DNA from: Protula sp. h YS-2021
Taxonomy: Eukaryota; Annelida; Polychaeta; Sabellida; Serpulidae
Assembly (NCBI GenBank): GCA_949752745.1
Contig: OX457031.1
Span: forward strand, 45,837,257 to 45,901,256
Direction of reading: 5' to 3'
Length of the DNA stretch: 64,000 nt
Part shown: positions 10,651-25,600 of the stretch, piece after piece
Position numbering within the stretch: the stretch's first letter is position 1
Layout: each line of letters opens with the position of its first letter
Program-made: the position numbers and the translations under genes
Notes under the pieces: generated by a model
The model's database searches: none
Seen by the model: only the letters and a program-made list of their open reading frames with translations
Told to the model about the DNA's origin: nothing

Positions 10651-13600
10651 CTAGAAATAAAACCACGTGGTGCAATCATTAGTCAGAAATCGACTTACCC
10701 CATTACATAAAAGAAACTAAAATGACTTCATCTTGAAACACAAAACAGTGACAGTAATTTCGAACCGATTTGCTTATGAGTTCATAGTTATATAGAAAAT
10801 AAAAAAATTGTCATTAGAAGTCTGATAAAAAGAATCGTAAGTATTTATGATTCACAGACTCAGTTCAAGGAAAGAAAAAATTACAAATTGTACATAAGTT
10901 CACGATCTCAGATTAGCACACCACCACCAGACAATGCTGTTCAGGACCGTAAGACCAGGAAGAAAAATAGCAGTCTTTCTCCTACTTTTTTCTTAATTTT
11001 TGTTCGACCCAGCAGTTTTTATTCGAACCTTTAGTGACCGGTCGAGTTAATTGTTTTACCTCAACTGATGAAGAAGATGAAATAAATAATAATGAAAAAA
11101 AATTACCCGAGATTTTCTCTGTGACAGACTGAATCAATTTCCGTGGCACCGTCTCGCCACAAGTCAGACACTCTCGGCACAGCTCAAGCCCGCCAGGAAC
11201 CAGCGCTGACAGGTCGGGCGCGACGACGGACAGGATCCCCGACCGCTCGTCGTTCTGCGTCTTCGAATCGTCACTCAAGGCGTCCATATTGACGTCGCAC
11301 TGAGCAGATCTATTTTGATACAAGCGAGGCTGTGCAGTTTCACCTTTGTTTTCACTGTCCATCTTCCTGCTTTTTTCAATTTCATTTTGGAATTTTTCTT
11401 TTTCACTTGTTGCTCTAATAACAGCTGAATTTTGCCCCGTTTCTACGGCAACTAGTACTGTCGCTACAGTCAAAATGACGTCACACAGACAGTCCTCAAA
11501 CGCAGGAAATCCCTCAAACAGCAGCGACCGTTTACTTGGGACAGCGGATGCGCGTTCACGGGAGGCACTGCAGTCTATTGACTGAAACTTCACGCTGTCC
11601 CCGTCAGAATGACATGTACCCTTATTTGTGTTACATGTCACGCCTCTCCTTATCGCAGATAATACAAAATAAACAATGGACACGGCAGCAGATAAAGTCA
11701 AATCGCCCTTAGAGTTCTGAAAAAAATATTACCATAAATCAGTTCTGGGCAGCGCCCCCCGAGGAAGGTGGGGTTACTGACGTACCAATTGGTCACCATG
11801 TGGCCCATAGCTTTTTAAAAGGGCCCCTTCACGCCTTCACAGTTCTGAAAGTACCCCCCCCCCCCCTCCCGTGGAAAACGCGAAGTACAATATAAAGATT
11901 ACCCCTCTTTTTTAACGGAATTGGCACTCCGCTTGGATCGCAACTGGCCTCAAATTACCCCCTTTTCCCCGTTTTTAAACGACCACATGTAGGATACCAA
12001 GTGGCCTGGGATATGACACTGCTTTAAAGAAAATCCCCACATCTGTCTGCTACAAGGAGGGAGTGGAGGAGAGGAGCGGGACAAGGGCAGACAGGAGGTT
12101 AAACAGCAACAGAGAGCAAGTGATAGAAAGACAAGTCACCAGTGAAACTGATTAATGTCCCCCCCCCGCCACAAAAACGCTCGATGGACAGGAAATTTTA
12201 GAATGACTAAGTCCCCCAGAGGCGTGCAATTCAACGATTTTATAAGTTTAAAGGAACAAAAAATCTCGCGATAAAACATTCTAAGGAATATTTGATTTGT
12301 TGGCTGGAGTGTGTTAACAAACTCATTCCAGTATGTAAGGGTTTTGAAAATTTCTGAAGTTCAGCTGGGCCAATGTCCTTGGGCCGATAGGGCTCATTTA
12401 CAATACAAAACACTTGTTGGTTTCAATACTACTTATAGTTAAGATGCCTTATCAATCGATGCAGAAATGTATCCTTGAGTGTTAACAAACTCATTCCAGT
12501 GTGTAAGGGTTGTGAAAATTTGTGAAGTTCAGCTGGGCCAATGTCCTTGGGCCGATAGGGCTCATTTACAATATCGACCTTTGTTGGTTCCAATACTTCC
12601 TATGTGTAAAATATTTCAACAGTCGATCCAGAAATGTAGGCTTGAGTGTGTTAACAAACTCATTCAAATGAGTAGGGATTGGGAAAATTTGTAAAAAGTT
12701 CAGCTGGGCCAATGTCCTTGGGCCGACATGGCTCATTAACAATACCGATCCTTGTTCGTTCCAGTACTACCCATATATAGAATATCTTAACAATCGGTCG
12801 AAAAATGAAGGCTTGAGTGTATTAACAAAAAAGGTATCGACAGACGGACGGCAAGACAGACTCGAAAACTATAGTCCCCCGGCTGGGGAATAAAAAGGCA
12901 ACAGAGAAACAAAGAGAAAGAGCGAGTAAATCTAAGGAAGGCGGCTGGGGAGGGGGGGGGGGGAGTTATAGGGTGAAAAGGGAGAGAAAGGCAAACACAA
13001 GCAAAAAATAACGTTCCTATCATATCTTCTCTTGCATTATTCTCTTACCCAAAATTTGATGACGTAACCAATGATGGCTGACTCAATCGGCTCTCTTGTA
13101 CAGCAACGCTCAAGCATCTGTGTGCACTCCTGCCAAGTATGAAAGACAACGTTGACCCATTCTGATTCAACATTTTGAACAGCTCTCAAATGTTAACATT
13201 TACCACTTGACGGAGGACATTCCAGTGTTGCCACGGAGTCGTCAAGAAAAAAAAGGATAAAAAAAAGGATAAAAAAGGATAAATTTGAGAAAAAAAAGTA
13301 TGAAAAAAAAGGATAATTCATATTTTGCTGAAGATCGAGAAAACATTAATGTTAATCATATTGTATCATTTTTTTGTAATTTCAAGGTTCGCGCTGGGTT
13401 CTCAGGAAAGTGAGTCAAAAAGGGAAAGTGTGACTCAGTTAGGTCCAGAAAAACTCGGTTGGTTCCGAAAAAGTGAGTCATTGCGTAAAAAATACCCCAA
13501 AAGTGGACAAAAACCCCGCCTATGCGAACCTGAATTTATAATGCTCGTTTTCACAGCGATTAAAAAATATTTGCATACCTGCTGGTACTTTACAAATTTA

Positions 13601-16600
13601 TAAAGGAATCCGGTCAAATTGTGCCAAAAGAAGAGTTTTGAAAATTGGTACTAAATATTTTTAAATGCCCCCATTTAGCCAATTTTTAGCGGATCGCCAA
13701 AATAAAAAGTAATTTTTCAAGACAGGCCTACCTAGAGAATAAATGTTCAAAATTGGAAAGGAATCCGATCAAAATTGTCGGAGAACCATTTTGAAAATTA
13801 GCAACCGAAAGATTTTAAATGCTCCCCCATTTAGCCAATTTTTGGCGGATCGTCAAAAAATTTTTTTTTTAAAGAGAGGCCTACCTGGAGAACATTCGTT
13901 TAAAATTTGACAGGAATCCGATCAAAACTGAGGGAGAAGAAGCATTTTAATTTAAGTAAAAGTTTACACACGTACATACGTACATACAGACGACGGATAC
14001 CCCTCTATTGATGTGATAAAACCAGCCCGACATGGTCGGCTGGTCTAAAAAAAAGGTGCGTACGTACTTTATCGATGGTCCCTAGGGACATGCAACTCAA
14101 ACTTACAGAATGAAGTTATTGAAAATTCAAGAAATAACAAGACTGTCAAGTGACAGTGGCCCAGTTGAGGATTCAGTCTTGTGCCTCTTGGAAAATAGTA
14201 AGACAGTCTGATCTGGTTGAATGTTTTTTTTATATTAAATTATGCTGAAATTATGAAAATTTCTGAATATTTGTAATAAATGGGAAAAATGCAGACACAG
14301 GAATTTTACTCCAATTTGTTATTAAATTCAAACAGAAATCAGATGTAAAAATTAAAATAAAGTCCTTCCTTTTATTACTATCTTGGGCCTTGTTTCAAGT
14401 GAGTATAAAAATGTGCATACAGTTTTGGAACATCCTATCCAGAACACGGTACGATATTTGTCAAATAAAGATATATATGTAAAAACAGGAATTTTTCTCC
14501 AATTTGTTTTTGATATCAAAGAGAAGTGGAACTCCAAAATTTAAATAAGGTCCTTTCTTATATGCACTTATTTCGAGCCTATAGTTGCATACGATTATTT
14601 AAACGTGGATACAGCTTTTGGAAATTCCTATCCAGGGTGGTACTAGGCAGGGTTTAATTAAAAATCAATAAATGATCGGGTGAGGAATATCCAGACCCTG
14701 GATAGTCTACCCTGACAGGCGTACTCCAAATGCCCTGGTAAACTTCAAAGCGGGGGTTTCGTCAAAAACATGTGGACCCTAATTAATTCTAATTTGCATG
14801 GGAAAAATGAAAAAGAGGCTAGTGACGGGATCGTGTCTCAGTCATTAGTTCCTTTGAAGTTTTGTCTGGGACAGTACTCACCATTATTTACAGTAGCATC
14901 ACAACATTTGGTACAGTAACTATGACACAAACACGTTCAACGTTAAGAGTTTGACAGGTTTTGATCTTTGACATTGGCAGTGTTTTCTTGACCTTTGAAA
15001 TTCTGTGGTGGCTAGTATTCAGCATCTATTAATGATACCATCTTATCGCCCACCCGAAAAATATCATATTTTACGGTCAGAGAATTGATTTCTGCACTTC
15101 TGCAAATTACAACTTTCTTGCATTATCGCCCACTTATAAATGATCGGAGGCACCATAACTAACATTCAAACCCGTTGCATTACCAAAAGGAATGTTTTGC
15201 ACTATGTTCCCTATTATCGTCCAAGGCTCCTTATTATCGCCCACAAGAAAAATACCATATTTATCATGTTTCCGAATCACAGGATTGATTCCTGCACTTT
15301 TAAAGCGAAAATTACAACTTTCTTACATTATCGCCCAATGTTCCCTATTATCGCCTACCCGAAAAATATCACATTTACCATATTTTCAGATCATACAATT
15401 GATTCCTGCACTTTTAAAGCGAAAATTGCAATTTTCTTCCATTATCGCCCAAAGTTCCCTATTATCGCCCACCCGAAAAATATCATATTCAGCATATTTT
15501 CAAGTCATAGAATTGATTCCTGCACTTTTAAAGCGAAAATTACAACTTTCTTGCATTACTGCCCAATGTTCCCTGTTATCGCCCACTTGAAAATGTCATC
15601 GAACTGACCCACTGACAACAAAATTACTGAAAAGTCCAACCAGAAGTACTTGCATGTAACATATTGTGCCCCTCTGCAAATTGAAACTTTGCTTTTTTAA
15701 GAAGAAAAATGGAAATTTCCAAATTTTTAAAAGCTGCAAACTTCGAAGTTCACTAGATTCAAAAATAAGGCGAAATTCAAAATCGAAAAAAGTACTTTTT
15801 GACCCCTTAGTTCTAGTTTCTTCACAAAACATTTCGGAATCTTCCGATGAAAAATGAAGGACTAGATAGGTTTTTTCGTATTTTGCCCAAATTGGCAATA
15901 AAATCGCCAAAAATGGTTAAAACCAAAAAATAAAAAACTTTCCTTATGCAATAGAAGGTTAAAAACTCGTGCTTCCAATTTGGTAAGAATCGGATAAAAA
16001 ATGAAAAAGATATTCCACTTTAACTACTTTGCTTAAAAGAAAAATTGGAAATTTGCCAATTTTTAGAAGTTGCAAACTTTGAAGCTCAGTAGATTCAAAA
16101 ATAAGGCGAAATTCAAAAATCCAAAAAAGTTCTTTTTTAACCCCTTAGTTCTAGTTTCTTCAAAAAAAATTTCGGAATCTTCCGATGAAAAATGAGGGAC
16201 TACATGGTTTTTTCGTATTTTGCCCAAATTGGCAATAAAATCGCCAAAAATGGTTTTAACCAAAAAAATATAAAAAAAAAATTTTCCTAATGCAGTAAAG
16301 GTTTAGGAACTCGTATTTAAAATTTGGTAAGAATCGGATAAAAAATAAAAAAGTTATTCCACTTTTAACGGTCGCGGGACGGACAGACGGACGGACGGAC
16401 AGATGGACGACACTTGCCCCCATCTGTATAGCCCTGTTGGCTGAAAAGCCAACTGGGCTAAAAACTACTCAACATCATTTAGAATACTGGATATTTTACA
16501 GTGTGATAAGACATTGAATACGTTTACAGAATATATGTTTCAATTCCATGAAAAATATACCCTTTCTCTACAGATGTACTGATTTTAACAATAGACGCTG

Positions 16601-19600
16601 CAAAAAAGTTGGAAATTACATACACATACAGTGTAAGAGCGGTTAATATTATGGCCTAATCATGGGTTATGACTAGAGTGAGGAAAAATTATATAAGAAA
16701 AAAAAACATAACTAATTAGGAAAAAATGAAATTTTGAACGAAAACAGAAAATGAAAAAAAAAGCATCAAAATATAAAAAAAAAAAAGGATGAAAAGCGAA
16801 AAAAAAGTATAAAAAAAGGATGAAAATTAAAAAAAAGTATAAAAAAAAGTATTTAAGGATAAAAAAAGGATAAAATCGGGCTTTTTCAAAAAAAAAGGAT
16901 AATCCTTTTAAAAAAGGATGATGTGGCAACACTGACATTCGTTTGTTCTCCGTAGTCACAATGGGTGTCACAGGAAATGAACCTTATCGTCATTTACACT
17001 TTTTATGCACTCAAATTATGAACTTATTTGAATACTTGGGTCGTACATTAGATCGGGACCCTCTCCACGTCCACAATGCACAGGGTTAAGAGAATACACG
17101 ACGCATTTTCCCAAACCCCACCTGGCCAAAGAGACTGTGCGACCCCACCTTTTCCACCCACATCTCTTTCAAAGAAAGAATGTATGACCGCAAGCCCTTT
17201 CGTACCTCCATCATCACCTAGCCCAAAGAGACCATGACCCCACAGCTTTTCCAACCCCTACTCTCACCTCGCCCAAAAGAGGATGTATGTCCCCACCCCT
17301 TTTCCCGATGCGCGCGTCCAAACCCTCCCCAAATAGAATGGATGATTCCCCCTTTTCTTATGCGTCCTCCCTCCCACGGAGAGAATGCAGCACATCAAAC
17401 TTTTCCCACCCCACCCCCGCCATCTCCTCAAAAGAAAACCCATGACTCTACCCTTTTCCCACTCCACCCCTCCGCACTCCCCACCTCCCTCTTCCCACCC
17501 CACTCAAAACAGTGCATTATTCTGTGGACCGATAATTCTCACCTGCGTGACCAGCAGGTGGCGCTGCAAATCCCCGGCACCGGCCTGTCCGCGGCCCACA
17601 CGGACGGACTTGCTGCTGAAGATGCTGCGGAAGTTGTCCCTCACGAAATGGTCCCTCACCTCTCCGTGGTCGATGCTCACAGCGGAAGGACCTGAGAAAC
17701 CACACACAAAAAAATACAACCACTATAGGGTATCCATGATGTACGTACGCAAGGTGGGTAGGGAGGATGGGTCCACAGCTTTGCGTACGTCACTACAGTG
17801 TATTACATTACACTGGTCACAAGTTTTTCCGACAAAGGTTGGTAGAGGGGAGGGGAGCGGCGGCGCGCAAGCACTCTTAAATATTTGTGTATCAATTACC
17901 AATGACCCTCATGTTACAGTCAGTAGGTGAATTATCAAATTTAGTGTGCATGGGGGGAAATGTTTGCGTACACGCTTCACGCAAAGCATATAGCGACTGA
18001 AGGAGACTTAACAAGACCAAAGGTTGTTTGTAATGAAAAAACCTAAACTTCCAGCAGTTTCCGTACCAAAATATAGATATAAGGAAACTAAAGTGCACAA
18101 GACTGCGTCATATTTTTAAACGGTAACTGTACCTAGACCGACACTCATCACAAAACTAAGAAAGTCCACCACGACGGCATGCCGATAGCCACTTCCCGCT
18201 GGCGCCCTACTCGTTCTTTCCGCGTGCGCATCTCCACCATCCGGGTCCTCTAAACCGCCACCATTGCGACAGTCGTGCGAATCTCCACCGGACGAACTGG
18301 AATCGGCATCACGGTCACTGCTACTGGAATCTGGACATTTTTCTGACAGCTCAGTCTCAAACTGTCTGCCAACTATTTCCATAACCAGTCTAACAATGCC
18401 CGGGTGGGCTGCGGGACAAGTGCAGAATTTGACGAGGACGCTCAGGTGCTCTTTATCCAGAACGGGGATCCAGTGTAACAGTTGCACGGCTTGACACTGC
18501 TGTGTGAAATCCAGCCGACTAAACAGCTTTAAGTCTTGATCTGCCACAAATAAACAACGGTGGATGTAACAGTTATATTAACACCTCGTAGAGTGGCGGA
18601 TACAGGTGTTAAACAAGGGGAGGGGTTGTTCCAGCTTCTAAATATAACCTGTTAAATAGGACGCTGCAATCTCCCTAACCCCTACCCTAACGCAGGATCT
18701 GCCGCACCACTGGCGTAGAAATTTGACTTCCCATTTTTTATCACCGGCAACTTTACCGACAACTAAAACATACACACAAAACGAGACGCAACTGTTTCTC
18801 AGTTTTAGGCAGCCAGTCTGACACACAAGAATAAACTTTGTTCACAAGCTGATTAATGTTCATATCCACACATTTCTTGCTCATGTGCACAAATTTATGA
18901 TGAGTCAACATAAAAATCAACATTTGCTTTTTGATGAACAACATTTGCATGTTGACCAGAAAGAAGTCAATATATGCTTTGTTACATGACTTAATGGCGG
19001 TGTGTTTTCAAATAAATGCAATATCCATCGATTTCTGCGTTCTGGTGATTATCAAAATATAATTGACATCGGAATGGACCAATCATATATAATTTATAGT
19101 CATACAACGCTATGACATGCCGCAAATATAAAACAAAAATTGTTCAGATTTCTGTATACAAAACTGAATAGCGGATGAAGGTACCTTACCACTCAGTAGG
19201 GTTTTGAAAAGTAGTCCGTCGAGACAGCGGAGAAATTTCTCGTTCTTCCGGCAAGCCAGAGATGACAACAACACGAGGAGTTTGCGCGTCACGTTTTGTT
19301 TCACCTGACAAAAGGAGACACACAGCCTTTTCAATAAAGTGGCTAAATGTCAATTTATATGCCAAATGTTTAACAGGCGAAAATAAAAACTTCTTTCTTA
19401 AAAAAAGCACAACAAGTTGTTGTTGTTACTATTATCATTATTATCATTATTATTATTGCTGTTAAAAATAACAAGATAATAAATAATAATAATTAAATAA
19501 ATACACACATTTATATAAACACATCAAAACAGCAAACTCAATTCTTGAAACCCAAACTAAAAAGTTGGAGGAGAGTGACATAGCCACTGACCTGTCCTTG

Positions 19601-22600
19601 GGCAGGGTGCTGGAGTGTAGCGCCGAGAGCCCCGGGCAGCGAGCACGCCCAGTCCGACACGGCACCATCCCTTTAAACAACATAGCAGTAAATGGCCCAG
19701 AGTTGCCACGCAATTTCTGACCATCGAATTAACGTGTGTAAAAACTGGAAAAACGACATATTTCAATATTCAAATTTCCTTTTTTTCCTCAATTTATCCC
19801 AACTCATTACGTTTTCCCCGCGCTAGACTGCGAGCAGGGAGCGTCGTGTGTAGGACAGCTGGTGGCGGGGAGGGGTGGGGGACACAGCCCGCACGCCAGG
19901 CAGAAATTGGTCCATCCCTGTGCAAATGTAAACAAGACATGAACAAAAGGGCAATGCGGGGTGCATACAGAATGAAGGGTGGGGGACTAGGGGTGGAAAT
20001 TATTTATTTTTATATATTATATAATACAATAATTTATAATAGTCCATTTTTGGCGGTGGGCGGGGCGGGGGTGGAGGACGAAATTTAGGGAGATAACTTT
20101 CTTTTCCTGCCCAGTTGATATTTTAATGTTTTTTCCGGAAGCAGTGGGTTATTTCTTTTCCCTATTGCTAGTTGCTGGACTCGTCCATGGCCTTACAATG
20201 CCCAATCTCGCCCAGGCGGTGTGATAGGCATTACCCGCCAGTCCCGCCTCTGGGAAAGCGCATTTTTTTTCTTCTTTTGGTTTTCTTACTTAACAAATCC
20301 ACGGTGCTCCGCCTCCTCCCCCTCCCCCCCCCCCCCCCTCCCCCACGACCGCATTAAGAGCCCCAAAACACGCACAAATGCGCAAGAAAAAGAAGCTTGT
20401 GAACCAAAAAACACATCACTGGCAAATTAGAGGTGGTCCAAATTCACCCCGGCTCCCAATCCCCACCCCCACCTGAAAAAGGACTCACATTAAAGGATCG
20501 GCTCTGTTACAGCAGGCAATGTCAGCGAAGAAATCGAGGAAGGGGGCGCTGTCGGCTGGATGCGAGCCCGGACGCTTCGGGTACAGACTGTACACAACAC
20601 GCATCAGGTGCTCGCGGCACTCTGTAACACAGAATGTCACACAGCAAATGTTCCGGGGCAGGGGGTGGGGTGATGGCTGGGGGGGGGGGGGCTTCCGGTA
20701 CAAGCTGTACACGACACGCATCAGGTGCTCGCGGCACTCTGTAACACAGAATGTCACATAGCAAATGTTCCGGGGCAGGGGGGCGGGTGGGTGGGTGATG
20801 ACCTGGGGGGGGGGGGGGGGGCTCCCGGTACAAGCTGTACAGGACACGTAGCAGGTGCTCGCGGCACTCTGTAACACAGAATGTCACATAGCAAATGTTC
20901 CGGGGGAGGGGGTGGCCGGCGGGTTGACGGCTGGCGGGAGGGGGGGGGGGGCTTCCGGTACAAGCTATACAGGACACGTAGCAGGTGCTCGCGGCACTCT
21001 GTTACACAGGCAGTAACGCAGCGGGATGCGAGGGTGATGGGGCAGGAACACGTGAGCTCGGTGACTGGAACAGTAACAAGTGGGATGCAGGGAAGAGTAG
21101 GGTGATGGGGGACGTGGCAGGGCGTGATGGAGTAGACACACTTGGGGTTCCGCGGCGGGGAGCAGTGGGGGAGGGCGGTTGGGGGATAGATGGAAGATTA
21201 TCTTGCCAAGAAATAAGTCTCGAAGTCTCACAGGCTACATTTAGTGTGGTTGTCGTTTCTTTGATGTGTCTTTATGTTCTCTTGGTGGACAGTTTTTTAA
21301 AACTATTTCGAGGCTCAGGCTATTTGGCTCTGTGCTATATCTATTATGTTATTATATTAGCATGCTCAATAACCATCTCTGCCACCTTTTTGCTCCACCG
21401 TGCCGAGCAGTCGTTTCACAATCGATATCAACATAGTCACTTGATCGCGGTCAAGGTCATAGCCTCCCAGACGTAACAGGAAGTCTAGCACTGCCGTCTG
21501 CCACCCCTGGCGCGCTCTGGATTGTGACTGGCCGAAAGGCACATCGGTGAAATGACTCATAACCTACAGAAAAGGCGCAAAAAATAAATGTCAATTCTTT
21601 CAACTAGGGATCGCCGTGTTAACCGGAGTGCCCGTGAACCGCCACTTGTGGTTCTAAAATTTACAAACCTGTTTTTTTTTCTTTTATAAATGTTGTTTTC
21701 GAAATTATTTTCTCAGTTTATTTTTACTAAGTAGTAAAACCAGCTTTCGTCTGATCAATAAAAAGTTGTTTACTTATTATTTTGTCTGGTTATTTAAACT
21801 AAGTAATTTTGTACCCGCAGCTCAGTTCAAATTCGCCGTGGTTTTAACTGCAACCCGAATCGCCTTAAATAAGAGCTCGCGGTTCCCACCCCCATTGACA
21901 ACTTTTAGTATATCACAAGCTAAAAGAAATAACGGATAAAATTCACCCAACTTCTGCATCCATGGCGTTTTACTAACACTCAACATGTCTTTATTGTCTC
22001 TATTAAAACGTTTAAACTTTATTTTGTTCTGACAAAGCCTTTACTGATAATGTTTACAGCCCCTTTCTTATTTTTCTAAAGGTTTTTTACACTATAAACT
22101 AATATTAAAACACTTTACGTGGCAAAGTTCTAGGTTCAGCATCAAGATCGTGATATTACTGGACAGGGCGTTGTTTTTCTGTTCTTTCGGCCTGCTGGCG
22201 TCCTTGACCCTGCCATGGGCTTTCTTCTCGTGCATAGCGTAGGGGAAGTGGGGCATGAAGTAGTGCACGAAGTCACGCAAATAGTGCTCCCGGAACCACG
22301 TGATCTGCAACAGCCACGTCAAACACATCTGATCCGCAACAACACTCACGTCATAAACACGTGATCTGCAACAACAGCCACGTCCGAAAAACGTGATCTT
22401 CAACATTCACGTCATGTGATCCGCAATAACATTCACGTGATAAACGCGTGATCCGCAACAACAGTCACATCATACACATGTGATCTACAACAAGACTCAC
22501 CTCATAAACACGTCATGTAAAACAACACTCAAGCCACGTCATCAGCAAAAACATCCATCTTACAGGTGGTATACAACTGTCCACAAAAAATTCAATTCTC

Positions 22601-25600
22601 TTTATTAACCTGCTGTACGATGTTCCACGATAAACACACAAATGTAAACTATAGAAAACACAGAACGCCAGTGTTCGGAGGTGGGAGTTGGGGTTAGCTG
22701 GAGGAGTTGGAACGAACCTGCTCGTCGCCGTTGCTAAGCAGCAGCAGGAGATGGGGACCGACCACAACACACCATAGAACCGAAGTGTTAGGGGTTGGGG
22801 AACAGGGAAAGGAGTAGTGGCGAACGGTGAAAGGGGAATGGGGACGTCGAGGGATGGAGAGAGAGGGGGGGGGGGGAGACTAGGGGGATCGCACCTGCTC
22901 GTCGCCATAGAATCTAAGTGTTCGAGGTTGGGGAGCAGAGAAAGGACTAGTGGCAAAGAGTGAATGGGGGGGGGGGGGGGACTAGGGGGGTCGCACCTGC
23001 TCGTCACCGCTGCTAAGCAACAGAAGGAGCCGCAGGATTCCCAGCACACTCGACAGCGTCATCATGGCCTCAGCACTCAGCGCGTTCCCTGCAACAACAA
23101 TCACATACAAACATGCGTCATTTCCAGGCGGCCGGATCGGCAGACGTGGAGGGGGGGGGGCAAAGGGTGGGGGTGGTCGTAGCTGAGCATTCTTTTGTAT
23201 ACAGTCAGTCACAGATATTTTTAAGTGCTCCTAATTTCAAACTCACATGGGTTAATATAACATATGTGTCCAAGGACAAAGTTTCAGCTTACGAAAAGCG
23301 ATAAGACCAATTCCAGCGTGCATCAGCAAGGGAATTTCTCTGTTTAACTTGCATTGAAGAGCGGTTCGCATTTCGAACCAGTGCGCATGTTTATTTAACT
23401 TGCGTGGATGCGCAGTTCGTACTTCGGACCAGTGCGCATGTTTATTAAACTTAGTTGATGCGCGGTTAGCATTTTGGACCAATGCGCATGTTCCTATTTT
23501 GGACCAGTGCGAATGGTTCTTTAGGTTGCGTTGATGAGCGGTTCGCATTTTGGACCAGCGCACATGTTTACTTCACTTGCGTTGATGCGCGGTGCTTCTT
23601 TTGGACCAGTGCGCCTGTTTATTTAACTCCCGTCGATGTGCGGTTCTTATTTCGGATCAGTGCGCCTGTTTATTCAACATGCGTCGATGCGCGGGTCTTA
23701 TTTCGGCGCATGCTAATAACTTGCGTTGATACGCGGATCGCATTTCGGACCACTGCACATGTTTATTTAACTTGTGTCGATGCGCGGATGTTATTTAGGA
23801 CTAGTGCGCAAGTTCATCAACACTTGACAAGCCTTTGGCTGCAAGGGTTATATGAATTTGTGCGAGCAAAATTCGTCCTTTTTTTTTTTCTTCTTGATAC
23901 TTTTTCCGATTTTTTGTGTCTTCTTCTTCTCTGACACTATGGGCCCTACGACCATGAAACTTGGGACTTATGAAGAGCTTGATCTGAACATGTGCATGTC
24001 ACTTTTTATTTTCGTCTTTGATTTCGTTTTATTTGTTAAAACGCCATGTGAAAAGAGTGTATTTTTTTGCAAGTAAATGCGCAGCATTTAGCCCACATCA
24101 CACACAGTTACTCAGTGAGCTTTGTGCGAGCTCTCACTGCGTAAATAGATAACACGGCGTATGCTAGATCAGTCAATAAAACCTTAAGTCAACAGAAACC
24201 AAATACTACTCGGCTTATAAGACGTATTCAAGCTGTGTTGTTTGCAATATATTATTCAAGAAATAACCAATTGAAGGAAGTATTTTTGCGTTTTAATTTT
24301 TGTCAAGTGTTTAACATTTCGCTAGCGAAGTGAGGTTCTAGTTTAACTTGCGTTGACGCCCGGTGTTTATTCTGGACCAGTGCACATGTTTATTTAACTT
24401 ACGTCGATGCGCAAAAGTCTAGAAAGAAACTTGACTACGTCTAGAGGAGTACGTCTATCCCCAATGGGCGATATGGTGTGTGTAAGGCTGTTGCCTGTTG
24501 ACTACGCAAAATTTAAAAGTGGAAGGATAGGTAGACGCAGTGTCTAGCATTTAAACGAATCAATCCATGAGACTGCCGTAGGTACGCTAAGTACAGCGCC
24601 GATTTTGAAAAAATCCGCCAATTTGTCAATTTAGGTCCAATCCGGAAAATTCTTGATCACTGCACTGCGGAAGGTCCCAAGCAACCCGTGCGTAGAAGTT
24701 GAAACGAATCCATCTATCAATGAGGCCTGTAGGCGCGTGAGACTGCCGTAAATACGCTAAATCCAGTGCCGATTTTCAAAAGTCCCCCATTTTGTCAATT
24801 TATTTTCCGATCCGGAAAATTCTTGATCACTGCACTGCGGAAGGGTCCAGAGAAGCCGTGTACAAAATTTGAAACGAATCCATCTATCAATGTGACCTGT
24901 AGGCGCGTGCGACTGCCGTATATACGCCAAGTCTAGTGCGATTTTCAAAAGTCCGCCATTTTGTCAATTTTTCTTCCGATCCGGAAAATTCTTGGTCACT
25001 CCTCTGAGGTAGGGTCCAGAGAAGTCGTGTACAAAATTTGAAACTAATCCCTCCATTAATGTGGCCTGTAGGCGCGTGAGACTGAAGCGTGACAGATGGA
25101 TAGACGAACAGACAGACGGCAAGACCGAAAAGTTCAAAACTATATCTCCGTTCCACGGGGGATAACAATAAAGTAATTGAAAACAGTGCTGTTTTAGCCC
25201 AAAAATTGAACCGTCGGAAAATTTTATAATTCACTCAAAAAGCACAAGCCGCACGCATGACTCCCTAGAGATGGCTTATACCAAAACTAAATGATATCTG
25301 ATTAAAACTGTAGGAGCAAACGCATTTCGAACTTTTTCTTAAAAAACTAGACTGGCCAGTGTTTTGCTAAAACAAAAACGGATATGTCTCCCCCGCCCCC
25401 AATCAATCACGTGGAAAAAAATTCTCTGCTTAAAAGTACAACATTGGCGAGCCAAAAAAAATTAAAAAATCGCCAAAAATACATTTTTACAGAAAATGAA
25501 GAACAAAACTTCACAGCAAACATTTACACTATATGTGGGTTCTTCTTGCCACGTTTCAGCCTAATTCAACAAACTGTTTCGGAGATATGGCACAAATATG

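Larger units (their letters stand above)
13223..16934. mobile_element. 3.7-kb CAGTG..CACTG element with 6-bp target duplication (hAT-like)
   Basis: Termini CAGTGTTGCCAC (13223) and GTGGCAACACTG (16923-16934) are perfect inverse copies, flanked by the direct repeat ACATTC (13217-13222; 16935-16940). Sub-terminal A-rich 'AAAAAAGGATAA' runs mirror each other at the two ends. No transposase is visible. The interior holds pearl-like copies d and e and a 120-bp tandem array, so it is non-autonomous and composite. The CAGTG start suggests a hAT lineage; most hATs make 8-bp duplications, so 6 bp would be a subgroup trait. Confidence 0.6.

Noticed and set aside
15140..15607. 155-codon plus-strand frame with internal repeats
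   Set aside because: Produced by the ~120-bp tandem array inside a transposon; no domain.
17234..17930. Pro/Ser/His-rich plus-strand frames of 153 and 181 codons
   Set aside because: They overlap TEX10 exon 15 antisense and C-rich intron sequence; no motif.
20485..21476. Several Pro-rich or Gly-rich frames of 80-163 codons
   Set aside because: They are translations of the exon 11 acceptor array and its poly-C runs in other frames.
22513..23049. 178-codon minus-strand frame rich in Pro/Ser
   Set aside because: It reads exon 8 in the wrong frame and then the G/C-rich duplicated intron sequence.
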